DNA of 64,000 nt from Caballeronia cordobensis (GCF_001544575.2 NZ_FCNY02000026.1:37491-101490); one strand, 5' to 3'; shown: positions 16,065 to 24,781, counted from the first letter of the stretch. Notes: generated from the letters alone by a model not told the origin. Program-made: numbers and translations.

Positions 16065-17096
16065 TCAGGTACGAGCCGAGCCGCGCTGGCGATACCGGTC
16101 GAGCGCCACCGCGCCGATGATCACGAGGCCCTTGATGATGTACTGCCAGATATCCGACACGCCGAGCAGCACGAGGCCGTTGGAGAGCACCGCGATGATC
16201 AGCGCGCCGACCAGCGTGCCGACGATCGAGCCCACGCCGCCCACGAAGCTCGTGCCGCCGAGAATCACCGCCGCGATGGCGTCGAGTTCATAGGACTGGC
16301 CGAGTTGCAAACCGTTCGCCGCATAAAGACGCGCCGCCGACATCACCGCGCCGAGACCCGCGAGCAGGCCGGACATCGCGTAGACGAAGAGCTGAATGCC
16401 CCACACCTTGATGCCCGACAGGCGCGCCGCTTCCGGATTGCCGCCGACCGAATAGATGCGCAGGCCGAGCACGGTGCGGCGCAGGATGAACCACGACACG
16501 AGCACAACGAGCAGCGCGATGATCACGAGCCAGGGCACGCCGAAGAGCGTGTCGTTGCCGATGAACGCGAACGGCAGTTGCGGATTGAAGATCGTCGTGT
16601 CGTTGCCGATCAGCCGCGCGATGCCGCGCACGGCGGTGAGCGAGCCGAGCGTCACGATGAAGGGCGGCAGTTTCAGCAGCGCGATCAACAGGCCGTTGAT
16701 GACGCCGAAACCCAGGCCGACCGCGAGCGCCGCCGGAATGCCGAGCCATCCCCAGCCCGGAATGTTCGATGCGAGCAGCGCGGCGACCGCGCCCGCCGAC
16801 AGAATCGAGCCGACCGACAAGTCGATGCCGCCCGTCAGAATGACGAAGGTCATGCCCGCCGCGAGCACGATGTTGATCGAAGCCTGCTGCGTGACGATCG
16901 ACAGATTCTGGAAGCTGAAGAAGCCGTCCGTCACGACGCCGAAGCCGATGCACAGCAGAATCAGCACCGGCAGCATGCCCGCCGTGCGCATCAGCACCTG
17001 CATGCGTTCCTTGTGTTCGATGCGCGTCTGCCGCTGCGCCGTGCTTTCCGCCTTTGCAACCGGCGCCGTGTCGTGGTGTTTCGTCGTGTTAGCCAT
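16065..17096 (-). CDS. Sugar ABC transporter permease (RbsC type)
   Basis: This 343-residue inner-membrane permease of the branched-chain/ribose family has about eight to ten hydrophobic helices. The family signature GGIDLSVGSILSAGAVAALL lies near residue 90 and AIAAVILGGTSFVGGVGSI near residue 260. The N-terminal 30 residues are polar and cytoplasmic. It forms the channel for the importer together with the two-domain ATPase encoded 22 bases upstream. The binding-protein gene follows after about 70 bases. Confidence 0.92.
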   Translation of the reverse strand: MANTTKHHDTAPVAKAESTAQRQTRIEHKERMQVLMRTAGMLPVLILLCIGFGVVTDGFFSFQNLSIVTQQASINIVLAAGMTFVILTGGIDLSVGSILSAGAVAALLASNIPGWGWLGIPAALAVGLGFGVINGLLIALLKLPPFIVTLGSLTAVRGIARLIGNDTTIFNPQLPFAFIGNDTLFGVPWLVIIALLVVLVSWFILRRTVLGLRIYSVGGNPEAARLSGIKVWGIQLFVYAMSGLLAGLGAVMSAARLYAANGLQLGQSYELDAIAAVILGGTSFVGGVGSIVGTLVGALIIAVLSNGLVLLGVSDIWQYIIKGLVIIGAVALDRYRQRGSART

Positions 17097-17118
17097 GTCT
17101 CTCTCCAGATTGCCTGAC

Positions 17119-18657
17119 TCAAGCCGCCAGCGCGGCCTTCGAGCCCGTCGCCAGTTCGATGATTCCTTCCTGCGAAATCGGCTTGCCCGAATGGCCGCCG
17201 AGTTCGCCCGCGATTTCTCCTTCGCGCATCACGAGCACGCGATCCGCCACGCCGATCACTTCCGGCAGCTCGCTCGAGATGACGATCACGCCGACGCCCG
17301 AGCGCGCCAGATCGTTGATGATTCGATAGATTTCCGACTTCGCGCCGATATCGACGCCGCGCGTCGGCTCGTCGAGGATCAGCACTTCGGGTTGGGTTTC
17401 GAGCAAACGCGAGAGCAGCACCTTCTGCTGATTGCCGCCCGACAGCGCCCCCACGTTCACGCGCATGTTCGGCACGCGAATCGTGAGCGCGGCGATCGCG
17501 TCTTTGGCGCGCGTGTTGCCGCGCGCGAGGTCCATGACGCCCGCTTTCGCATCGCGGCCCGCAATCGTGATGTTGATGTTGTCGCGCACGCTCATGTCGA
17601 GGAACAGGCCTTGGCCCTTGCGGTCTTCGGTCAGATAGACGAGGCCCGCGTCGATGGCGTCGCGCGGCGTGCGCAGCCGCAAGGGCTTGCCGTGCATCGA
17701 CACTTCGCCGCGCGTTTTCTCCTCCGCGCCGAAAATGAGACGCGCAAGCTCCGTGCGCCCCGCGCCGACCAGGCCCGCGATGCCCAGCACTTCGCCCTTG
17801 TGCAGATCGAGGCTGCAGCCTTTCACGCGGTTGCCGTCGGCGATATCGCGCACCGAGAGCACGACGTTGCCCGGATCGTAGGGCGCGTGCTCCTTCTTGT
17901 AGAAGCCGGAAATGTCGCGGCCGACCATCATCTTCACGAGGCTTTCGGCGGAGAGTTCGTCGCGCATCAGCGTGCCGACATACGAGCCGTCGCGCAGCAC
18001 GGACACGCGGTCGCTGAGTTCGTAAATCTCCGCCATGCGATGGCTGATGTAGATGATCGCGATGCCTTCCTCGCGCAACTGGCGCACGAGTTCGAAGAGG
18101 CGGTCGGTTTCGCGCGACGACAGCGGCGTCGTCGGCTCGTCCATCACGAGGATGCGCGCCTTCGCGTGCACGGCGCGCGCGATTTCGACGAGTTGCCGCT
18201 CCGCGATCGACAGATCGCCGACGAGCGTATGCGGCTTGAACGAGGCCCCGAGGCGTTTGAGCACCTCCTCGCAGCCGCGCTCCATGCCCGCGCGATCCAC
18301 CAGCCTGCCGCGGCGCAATTCGCGCCCCGCATAGATGTTTTCCGCAACCGAGAGATTCGGCGCGAGACTCAGTTCCTGATAGATCACGGCGACGCCGAGC
18401 GCGCGCGCAGCCAGCGGCCCGTCGATGGTGACGGCGCGTCCATCGATGAGAATCTCGCCGCCCGCGTCGGCCTGATACGCGCCGGAGAGGATTTTCATCA
18501 GCGTGGACTTGCCCGCGCCGTTTTCGCCCATCAGCGAATGCACTTCGCCGGGATAGACCGAGAGACGCACGTCGTTCAACGCGCGCACGCCCGGAAAGGT
18601 CTTGCTGATGCCGCGCATTTCCAGCAATGGCGGTCGAGTCGAAACATCATGCGGCAT
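17119..18657 (-). CDS. Sugar ABC transporter ATP-binding protein (RbsA type, two ABC domains)
   Basis: This 512-residue protein has two ATP-binding cassettes. The first has Walker A GENGAGKST, the signature LSIAERQLVEIARA and Walker B ILVMDEPTTPL. The second has a degenerate Walker A (GLVGAGRTE), signature LSGGNQQKVLLSRL and Walker B VLILDEPTRGVD. The degenerate second P-loop is normal for RbsA/XylG/MglA proteins. It powers sugar import through the permease encoded next. The gene start overlaps the end of the ROK regulator gene by 11 bases, so regulator and transporter are translated from one message. Confidence 0.92.
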   Translation of the reverse strand: MPHDVSTRPPLLEMRGISKTFPGVRALNDVRLSVYPGEVHSLMGENGAGKSTLMKILSGAYQADAGGEILIDGRAVTIDGPLAARALGVAVIYQELSLAPNLSVAENIYAGRELRRGRLVDRAGMERGCEEVLKRLGASFKPHTLVGDLSIAERQLVEIARAVHAKARILVMDEPTTPLSSRETDRLFELVRQLREEGIAIIYISHRMAEIYELSDRVSVLRDGSYVGTLMRDELSAESLVKMMVGRDISGFYKKEHAPYDPGNVVLSVRDIADGNRVKGCSLDLHKGEVLGIAGLVGAGRTELARLIFGAEEKTRGEVSMHGKPLRLRTPRDAIDAGLVYLTEDRKGQGLFLDMSVRDNINITIAGRDAKAGVMDLARGNTRAKDAIAALTIRVPNMRVNVGALSGGNQQKVLLSRLLETQPEVLILDEPTRGVDIGAKSEIYRIINDLARSGVGVIVISSELPEVIGVADRVLVMREGEIAGELGGHSGKPISQEGIIELATGSKAALAA

Positions 18658-19891
18658 GGTTCACCTCCTGCGATTTGATGCCGGCGTGGCGAAGACCGGC
18701 CGCGCGCGGTGAAAAGTTGAAGAACATCGGCAGCGTGGCGGCCCCGATCGCGCCCGCATCCGGGCCGAAGGTGCCGCGCACCAGCGTTGGCGTGCCGCGC
18801 GCTTCAGGCGCGTTCGCGGCGAGCGTCGTCGAAAGACGCTTGACGAGCTTGTCCAGCAGGCCGCCGTCGATGTCGGAATCGATCACGACCATCGGCACGT
18901 CGAGCACGCAGAGCGTCGCGCGCAAGGCGGGCGCGAGCGCCTCGATGCAGTCGTCGATCCATTCGTCGACGGCCGGCAGACGCCGTTCGATGCACGCCTG
19001 CAAATCGACGCGGTTGTCCGCCGCCGCGCCGCTGTAGTTGAGATGCCGCACGAGCGCGTTGAGCGACGCGCGCGACAGCAGAATGTCCCACTGGCCCGCG
19101 GGCTGCGGCGCGGAGGGCAGGCGGCTCGGCGGCACCGGAATCACGCCGATATCACCCGCGTTGCCCGACGCGCCGCGCAGGCAGTCGCCGTGGATCGCGA
19201 TGCCGCCGCCGATCGCCGAGCCGAGAAAGAGATAGACGAAGTCGTCGCAGCGGCGGCCGTGGCCGTAGAAGAGTTCGGCGGTGGCAGCGGCGTTGCCGTC
19301 GTTTTCGCTGAAAACCGGCAACGACAGCGCGCGGCCGAGCGTATCGGCGAAATCGGTTTCGTCCCAGGCGCGGAAGGTTTCGGCGGGCAGGCCGAGTTCG
19401 CGCAGCCAGCTGCCGAGATTGAAGGGCTGCGCGATGCCGACGCCCGTCAGCCGTTCGCGCTCCGCCGCCGACAGCAGGCCGAGCATGCTTTCGATATCGC
19501 GGCGCACGATCCTCAGCACTTCGGACGGATGCGGCAGCACGGCGTCGAGCGCGCTGCGGGCGAGCACGTCGCCGGCGAAGTTGACGAGCACCGTCTCGAT
19601 GCCCGTGCGATCCAGCCGCACGCCGATGCCGAACGCGCCGCGCGGATCGAGCCGGATGAGCGACGCGGGCTGGCCGCGCTGGCCGTCCAGACGCCGTCCG
19701 GTGTATTCGATCAGGCCCGCATTTTCCAGCGACTCGACGATGCTGCCGACCGCCGTGCTCGTCAGATTCGCGTGACGCGCAAGCTCGGCTTTCGAAGCCG
19801 GCTCGGTGCGCCGCAACGCCTGCAGCAGCAGGCGCTCGTTGTACCGGCGCACGCTCGCAGAGTTGCTTCCTCGGCCGCTTAGGGGTTTCAC
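18647..19891 (-). CDS. ROK-family transcriptional regulator
   Basis: This 414-residue protein has an N-terminal winged helix-turn-helix (SKAELARHANLTSTAVGSIVESL, split across residues 33-55) and a C-terminal ROK sugar-kinase-like domain with SENDGNAAATAELFYG and GSAIGGGIAIHG. The usual ROK zinc motif CxCGxxGC is not present; its place is taken by a stretch without cysteines. The protein probably senses the imported sugar or its phosphate and represses the operon it heads. The AT-rich 27-base palindrome upstream (19930-19956) is the likely operator. Confidence 0.88.
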   Translation of the reverse strand: MKPLSGRGSNSASVRRYNERLLLQALRRTEPASKAELARHANLTSTAVGSIVESLENAGLIEYTGRRLDGQRGQPASLIRLDPRGAFGIGVRLDRTGIETVLVNFAGDVLARSALDAVLPHPSEVLRIVRRDIESMLGLLSAAERERLTGVGIAQPFNLGSWLRELGLPAETFRAWDETDFADTLGRALSLPVFSENDGNAAATAELFYGHGRRCDDFVYLFLGSAIGGGIAIHGDCLRGASGNAGDIGVIPVPPSRLPSAPQPAGQWDILLSRASLNALVRHLNYSGAAADNRVDLQACIERRLPAVDEWIDDCIEALAPALRATLCVLDVPMVVIDSDIDGGLLDKLVKRLSTTLAANAPEARGTPTLVRGTFGPDAGAIGAATLPMFFNFSPRAAGLRHAGIKSQEVNHAA

Positions 19892-19929
19892 GCGCTGTCT
19901 CCGTTTTCGAGCGGTCTTGCTGCCGCGTA

Positions 19930-19956
19930 TTAATTAAATCAAGTTGATTTATTTAA
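19930..19956. promoter_or_regulatory. 27-base palindromic operator before the ROK gene
   Basis: Two 13-base arms, TTAATTAAATCAA and TTGATTTATTTAA, flank a single central G and match as an inverted repeat with one mismatch; the inner 8+1+8 bases are a perfect palindrome. It is strikingly AT-rich against the surrounding sequence and lies about 40 bases before the ROK start codon. ROK regulators of the NagC/XylR kind bind AT-rich palindromes, so this is the probable operator of the sugar operon. Confidence 0.75.
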
Positions 19957-20139
19957 GAACGAAGACGGCGCGAAGTAAAGCAGGGAATTCCCGAAGCTGC
20001 TTTTAAGCAACCGATGCAGACAACCACGACCGGTGCGCCTTTCACACTAGGCGATGGTTCTTACAAATGCTCGGCGACGCGAAAAACGCGTGGCGAATCG
20101 TTGTGCTATCGTCGGCGAAACTTTTTGACGCTTTTTGCC

Positions 20140-20637
20140 ATGTTCTCGATCTCTCAAGCCACGCACGCCAGCAAGGCCGCGCAGTACGACGACCTGTTGC
20201 AGCAAGCCCGCGCGCTGATTGCCGACGAAGCCGACTTCATCGCCAATGCCGCGAATTTTTCGTCGCTCGTCTATCACACGCTGCCCGATCTCAACTGGGC
20301 GGGCTTTTACCTGTTCGATGGAACCGAACTCGTCGTCGGGCCGTTTCAGGGCAAGCCCGCGTGCGTGCGCATCGCGATCGGGCGCGGCGTGTGCGGCACG
20401 GCGGCGCGCGAGCGGCGCACGCAGGTCGTGCCGGATGTCGAAGCGTTTCCCGGCCATATCGCGTGCGATTCGGCGTCGCGCTCGGAGATCGTCGTGCCGC
20501 TCGTCGCGAGCGACGGCACGCTGATCGGCGTATGGGACGTCGACAGCCCCGTGCCCAACCGCTTCGATGATGAAGACGCGCTCGGCATGGAAGCGCTGTG
20601 CACGGCGTTTGTCGCGCTGGCGTGGAGCAGGAAATGA
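20140..20637 (+). CDS. msrC: Free methionine-(R)-sulfoxide reductase (GAF domain)
   Basis: This 165-residue single GAF-domain enzyme reduces free methionine-R-sulfoxide. The three family cysteines are present at about residues 75 (GKPACVRIAIG), 85 (GRGVCGTAA) and 109 (GHIACDSASRSE), which supports activity with thioredoxin. I chose ATG 20140, where the conserved part begins soon after; the longer frame upstream adds an unrelated stretch. Its stop overlaps the next ATG, so it is translated with the DUF302-like gene. The pair probably belongs to oxidative damage repair. Confidence 0.9.
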   Translation: MFSISQATHASKAAQYDDLLQQARALIADEADFIANAANFSSLVYHTLPDLNWAGFYLFDGTELVVGPFQGKPACVRIAIGRGVCGTAARERRTQVVPDVEAFPGHIACDSASRSEIVVPLVASDGTLIGVWDVDSPVPNRFDDEDALGMEALCTAFVALAWSRK

Positions 20638-21032
20638 GCATCGATCCCGCGGACAACGGCGTCGTCACGATTGCGAGCGCGCAGGGCGCCATCGCGAGCG
20701 CCGACAAGCTCGAAGCGCTGATCCGCGCGCGCGGTCTGATGCTGTTCGCGCGCATCGACTTCAGCGGCGACGCGGCGCGCGCCGGTCTCGCCATGCCGCC
20801 GAGCCAGTTGCTCGTGTTCGGCAATCCGCAGGCGGGCACGCCGCTGATGCAGGCCGTGCCGACCGCCGCGCTCGACTTGCCGCTCAAGGTGCTGGCGTGG
20901 GAAGACGCTGGCGGCCGCGCGTGGCTCTCCTATAACGCGACGGAGTATCTGCGCGCGCGCCACGGCCTGGATGCCGATCTGATGAAGCCGGTAAGCGGCG
21001 TGGCCGCGCTCGTGGAAGCGGCGGCGCGCTGA
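20634..21032 (+). CDS. DUF302-like protein
   Basis: This 132-residue protein has the DUF302 pattern: a helix (ASADKLEALIRARGLMLFA), a strand ending ARIDFSGDA, MPPSQLLVFGNPQAGTPLM, and LPLKVLAWEDAGGRAWLSYN. DUF302 proteins are small alpha/beta folds of unknown function, sometimes linked to stress. ATG 20634 overlaps the reductase stop, so the two proteins are probably made together. No signal peptide is visible. No catalytic residues can be assigned. Confidence 0.85.
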   Translation: MSIDPADNGVVTIASAQGAIASADKLEALIRARGLMLFARIDFSGDAARAGLAMPPSQLLVFGNPQAGTPLMQAVPTAALDLPLKVLAWEDAGGRAWLSYNATEYLRARHGLDADLMKPVSGVAALVEAAAR

Positions 21033-21086
21033 AACGGGAAGCCTTACCGGCGACCGGGCTGCCTTCGGCGCGCGAACCCGTGCGTC

Positions 21087-21112
21087 TACAATGAGACGTC
21101 TTCGACCGTCTC
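21087..21112 (+). promoter_or_regulatory. Possible -10 element and adjacent inverted repeat
   Basis: TACAAT (21087-21092) is a good -10 match, though the -35 region is weak. It is followed at once by GAGACG-N8-CGTCTC (21093-21112), an inverted repeat at the expected transcription start, 15 bases before ATG 21127. It could be an operator or a 5' hairpin of the binding-protein gene. This is inference from spacing alone. Confidence 0.4.
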
Positions 21113-21126
21113 AACCATCAGTTTCC

Positions 21127-22110
21127 ATGACGAGCCTTGCCCGCCGCCGCCTGCTTGCCGCGTGCGCCCTGAGCGCGTGCGGGTTCGCGCGCATGCGCGA
21201 GGCGCGCGCGGCCTCGGACAAGGCGACGGTCGCGCTCGTGCTGAAGTCGCTGAACGATCCGTTCGTCGCATCGATGATCGATGGCGCGCGCAACTATCAG
21301 CGGCATTACGCGTCGCAGCTCGATCTCACGACGCACGGCACGAACACCGACAACGATATCGCCGGGCAGATTCACATCGTCGAAACCTTGATCGAGGCGA
21401 AGACCAACGCAATCGTGATCGCGCCCGCGGATTCCAAGGCGCTGCTGCCGGTGGCCGCGAAAGCGATCGCGGCGGGCGTCATCGTCATTGCGATCGACAA
21501 TCCGTTCGACGAAGCCGCGCAGGAAGCCGCGAACCTCACGATTCCGTTCGTCGGGCCGGACAGCCGGCGCGGGGCGAAGCTCGTCGGCGGCTATCTCGCG
21601 TCGAAGCTCGCCGCGGGCGATGAAGTCGGCATCATCGAAGGGCCGCCGAACGATCGCAATTCGCAGCAGCGCACGCTCGGTTTCAAGGACGCGATGAACG
21701 CGGCGGGCTTGCGCATCGCGCCGCCGGACGGCGGCGACTGGACCGTGATGGGCGGCAAGTCGGCGGCGCTGCAGATGCTCTATACGCATCCGACGCTGCG
21801 CGGCTTGCTCTGCGCGAACGACAACATCGCAATCGGCGCGATCGATGCGGTGCGCATCGCGGGCAAGAGCGGCCGCGTGCTGGTGACGGGTTACAACAAT
21901 ATCGACGCCGTGCAGCCGATGCTCGACGACGGACGCCTGCTCGCGACCGTCGAGCAGTTCGGCGCGCGGCAGGCGGTGTTCGGGCTGGATGTGGCGGTGA
22001 AGGCGCTCGTGGAAAAACGGCGGCAAAGGGATTTGTCGCCGTACATGGAGACGCCGGTTCAGCTCGTCACGAAAGGACAGGCGAAGGGATTCGGCTTCGG
22101 CGCGTCGTGA
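21127..22110 (+). CDS. Periplasmic sugar-binding protein, stand-alone
   Basis: This protein of about 327 residues is of the class I periplasmic-binding family (ribose/LacI-like), with VALVLKSLNDPFVASMIDG at the start of the mature part, VETLIEAKTNAIVIAPADS, and GYNNIDAVQPMLDDGRLLA near the end. The N-terminus is an arginine-rich export signal; LSAC at residues 15-18 could be a lipobox, and a cleavage after AREARA is the alternative. No permease or ATPase gene adjoins it, which is unusual. It may feed the ABC transporter at 15048-18657 or serve a sensor. Its genomic neighbour is an FAH-family enzyme on the opposite strand. Confidence 0.85.
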   Translation: MTSLARRRLLAACALSACGFARMREARAASDKATVALVLKSLNDPFVASMIDGARNYQRHYASQLDLTTHGTNTDNDIAGQIHIVETLIEAKTNAIVIAPADSKALLPVAAKAIAAGVIVIAIDNPFDEAAQEAANLTIPFVGPDSRRGAKLVGGYLASKLAAGDEVGIIEGPPNDRNSQQRTLGFKDAMNAAGLRIAPPDGGDWTVMGGKSAALQMLYTHPTLRGLLCANDNIAIGAIDAVRIAGKSGRVLVTGYNNIDAVQPMLDDGRLLATVEQFGARQAVFGLDVAVKALVEKRRQRDLSPYMETPVQLVTKGQAKGFGFGAS

Positions 22111-22113
22111 TCG

Positions 22114-23301
22114 TCACTGCGCGGACGCGCCGAGCAATCCCCGCGCCGCGAGACTCTGATACAGCGCACGCACGCCGAACGTCCACGGCTCGATCTCCGT
22201 CGACAGCCGCACGGTATTGACGAGCGCGCCGAGCGAAGGCGTGGAAATCGTCACGACGTCGCCGAGATGATGCGTGAAGCCGCCGCCTTGCGTATCGCGA
22301 TCCTTGATCGGCGAGAACATGGTGCCGAGAAAGAGCATGAAGCCGTCCGGATACTGATGATGCGCGCCGTGCGTCTGCGTCACGAGATCGGCCGGATCGC
22401 GGCTGATTTCGCTCATGTGGCTCACGCCTTCGAGCACGAAGTCGTCATCCGCGCCTTCGATCTTCAGCGAGACGCTCGTGGCGCGCACCGAATCCAGCGT
22501 GAAGCGCTCATCGAAGAGACGCACGAACGGACCGATCGCGCACGACGCGTTGTTGTCCTTGGCCTTGCCGAGCAGCAGCGCGCTGCGGCCTTCGATATCG
22601 CGCAGATTCACGTCGTTGCCGAGCGTAGCGCCCACGATCTCGCCGCGCGCATTCACCGCGAGCACGATCTCCGGCTCCGGGTTGTTCCATTGCGATGTCG
22701 GATACAGGCCGACGTCCGCGCCGAAACCCACCGACGACATCGGCTGCGACTTCGAGAACACTTCCGCATCCGGCCCGATGCCGACTTCCATGTATTGCGA
22801 CCACGCGCCGCGCCGCTCCAGTTCGGCCTTCAGCTTCATCGCGGCTTCCGAGCCGGGCTTGATCTTCGAGAGATCCGCGCCGATCAGCTTGTTGATGGTC
22901 TCGCGCACTTCTTGCGCACGGCTTGCGTCGCCGCCCGCCTGCTCTTCGATCACGCGCTCGAGCAGGCTCACCGCGAACGTCACGCCGCACGCTTTCACCG
23001 CTTGCACGTCGCAGGGCGCGAGCAGGCGCAGGCCATCGGCGGAGGCGTCGAGCGTCGCCTGCAGCACGTCCTGAACGTTGCCGAGATGCTCGCCTTCGGC
23101 GTTGCGGGCGATGTCGAGCGCATCGGGGCGATCGAAGAGATCGGCGGTCGTCGGCGCGGCCCGCGTGATGTCGAACACTTCGCCCTTGCGCACCGCGACG
23201 ACCGACGGACCGTTCACCGGCGCGGGACGCCACACGCGGCCGACGAGCACGGCATCGGCGAAATCTTCGGGCAGGCAGGAGGACACGTTGACGGTTTGCA
23301 T
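22114..23301 (-). CDS. Fumarylacetoacetate hydrolase family protein
   Basis: This 395-residue enzyme has an FAH-type C-terminal half, with the metal-binding pattern NNPEPEIVLAVNARGEI followed by GNDVNLRDIEGRSALLLGKAKD. The N-terminal 150 residues resemble the extended group acting on 2-keto-3-deoxy sugar acids (for example 2-dehydro-3-deoxy-arabinonate dehydratase) rather than the short ring-cleavage hydrolases. A role in sugar-acid breakdown fits the neighbouring sugar-binding protein, but this is inference. The gene diverges from an IclR regulator, with a shared 94-base intergenic region. Confidence 0.82.
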   Translation of the reverse strand: MQTVNVSSCLPEDFADAVLVGRVWRPAPVNGPSVVAVRKGEVFDITRAAPTTADLFDRPDALDIARNAEGEHLGNVQDVLQATLDASADGLRLLAPCDVQAVKACGVTFAVSLLERVIEEQAGGDASRAQEVRETINKLIGADLSKIKPGSEAAMKLKAELERRGAWSQYMEVGIGPDAEVFSKSQPMSSVGFGADVGLYPTSQWNNPEPEIVLAVNARGEIVGATLGNDVNLRDIEGRSALLLGKAKDNNASCAIGPFVRLFDERFTLDSVRATSVSLKIEGADDDFVLEGVSHMSEISRDPADLVTQTHGAHHQYPDGFMLFLGTMFSPIKDRDTQGGGFTHHLGDVVTISTPSLGALVNTVRLSTEIEPWTFGVRALYQSLAARGLLGASAQ

Positions 23302-23364
23302 GAGCTGGAATGGGCTGGCGAAAAAGGAAAGCCGATGCTAGCCCGCGCGTCCGGCAGTGTCCAT

Positions 23365-23393
23365 CAGGTTGATTAAATATCCAACCTGTTGGA
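23365..23393. promoter_or_regulatory. Overlapping inverted repeats between the FAH and IclR genes
   Basis: CAGGTTG (23365-23371) and CAACCTG (23382-23388) form a 7-bp inverted repeat with a 10-base AT-rich spacer. Overlapping it, TCCAAC-CT-GTTGGA (23380-23393) is a second palindrome. The pair lies just before the IclR start and 64 bases from the FAH start, so it is a plausible binding site for the IclR protein controlling both genes. Confidence 0.6.
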
Positions 23394-23404
23394 ATATGAC
23401 GGCC

Positions 23405-24151
23405 ATGGAAAAAACCTACGATGTGCCCGCGCTGCGCCGCGCGAACGACATTCTCGAAGCGCTCGCCAGCGCCGCGAAACCGGTGCGCGCGGCGGCGCTC
23501 GCCGAGCAGACAGGCCTTTCGCGCAGCACGCTGTATCTGATGCTCGAAACGCTCGCGCGCATGCAGTGGATCGAAAAGCGCGACGACGGCTACATGGTCG
23601 GCGTCGGCCTGTTCGAGCTCGGCAACGCGTATGTGCGCCACGACAAGCTGCAGGCGGCGTTTCGCGAAGGCGCGGGCGCCTTCATCAACAAGCACAACGA
23701 GGTCGTGCAGCTTGCCGTGCTCGACGGCGTGGAGGTGGTGTATGTCGCGCGCGAGGACGCGCATCGGCCGGTGCGGCTCGTCTCCGATCTCGGTTCGCGC
23801 CTGCCCGCGCATTGCTGCGCGCTCGGCAAGGCGCTCTTCGCCGGCATGACCGACGAGGATGTCATCGAGCGTCTTCCCGAGCGGCTCGAAGCGGTGACGC
23901 CGCGCACCATCACGCGGCGCGCGGCGCTGCTACGCGAACTCGCCGCGATCCGCGCGAGCGGTCTCGCGGTCGAGCGCGAGGAAGTGGCCGAAGGGCTCGC
24001 GTGCTTCGCCGCCTATGTCGGCAGGACGCCGGCGGGCAAGCGCGTCGCGGTATCGACGAGCGTGCCGATCGGCCGGTTGGATGCGAAACGCGAGAAACAG
24101 ATTTCGATGGGCATCGTGCAGCTTGCGGCTCACTTGCGCGGCGCGCTCTGA
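23405..24151 (+). CDS. IclR-family transcriptional regulator
   Basis: This is a 248-residue IclR regulator, with winged helix-turn-helix at residues 8-68 (RRANDILEALASAAKPVRAA, then LAEQTGLSRSTLYLMLETL) and C-terminal ligand-binding domain with DLGSRLPAHCCALGKAL. I chose ATG 23405, starting MEKTYDVPALRR; ATG 23396 is in frame and only three codons longer. It diverges from the FAH-family gene, which is its likely target. The inducer may be a sugar acid. Its end overlaps the convergent stress-protein gene by 22 bases. Confidence 0.9.
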   Translation: MEKTYDVPALRRANDILEALASAAKPVRAAALAEQTGLSRSTLYLMLETLARMQWIEKRDDGYMVGVGLFELGNAYVRHDKLQAAFREGAGAFINKHNEVVQLAVLDGVEVVYVAREDAHRPVRLVSDLGSRLPAHCCALGKALFAGMTDEDVIERLPERLEAVTPRTITRRAALLRELAAIRASGLAVEREEVAEGLACFAAYVGRTPAGKRVAVSTSVPIGRLDAKREKQISMGIVQLAAHLRGAL

Positions 24152-24684
24152 CGATGCGCCGGGCGCGCATTCACCCGACCTTGCGATCCGGCGATGCGCG
24201 CTTCGATCGATTCCATTTCGTTTTCCGCATGCGACGCCACGGGCGCGTGTGCCGCGATCAGCACGTCGCAACGCGCGTGCAGGCACACCACGTCGCGCAG
24301 ACGCGCCTCGCCATGCCGCCAGCCGGTGTCCGATTCGCCGCCGAGCACGATGAGATCCGCGCCCGCCTGCTTCGCCTCCTGCGCGATCAGCTCGCCCACA
24401 CTCATGCCGTTGAGCGGCTGCGTCACGCTGCGCGCAAGGCCGTCGATGCCCGCGCTTTCGATCAGCCGTGCGGCATAGCGCGTGACGGCGCGCGCATGAT
24501 CGTCGATGACATCGAGCGTATCGTCCGGATCGCTTTCCGCCGTCGGCACCGCCCACCACGGCGCCTGATCGACGATATGCAGCGCCGTGAGCCGCGCATT
24601 GCAGTCGCGCGCGCGGGTGATGGCGGTAGTCAGGGCGCTTTCGCTGAGGCTCGTACCCACGGCCACGAGAATGTGCTTGTACAT
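24130..24684 (-). CDS. Universal stress protein (UspA family)
   Basis: This 184-residue protein starts MYKHILVAVGTSLSESAL, the typical first strand and helix of Usp domains, and contains ADLIVLGGESDTGWRHGEA, where canonical members carry the ATP-binding pattern G-x2-G-x9-G-(S/T). Here the glycine spacing is altered, so nucleotide binding is uncertain. About 35 residues follow the Usp domain, rich in Ala/Arg. Usp proteins help cells survive starvation, redox and respiratory stress. The gene overlaps the convergent IclR gene end. Confidence 0.85.
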   Translation of the reverse strand: MYKHILVAVGTSLSESALTTAITRARDCNARLTALHIVDQAPWWAVPTAESDPDDTLDVIDDHARAVTRYAARLIESAGIDGLARSVTQPLNGMSVGELIAQEAKQAGADLIVLGGESDTGWRHGEARLRDVVCLHARCDVLIAAHAPVASHAENEMESIEARIAGSQGRVNARPAHRQSAPRK

Positions 24685-24781
24685 GGTGCGTCTCCGGTCT
24701 GAATCGATGAGACGGATGATCGCCGCGCAGACTTAGCCGCGAATGAGCGCGCGTCTGCACCGGCCCGCACACACGTTCGTG

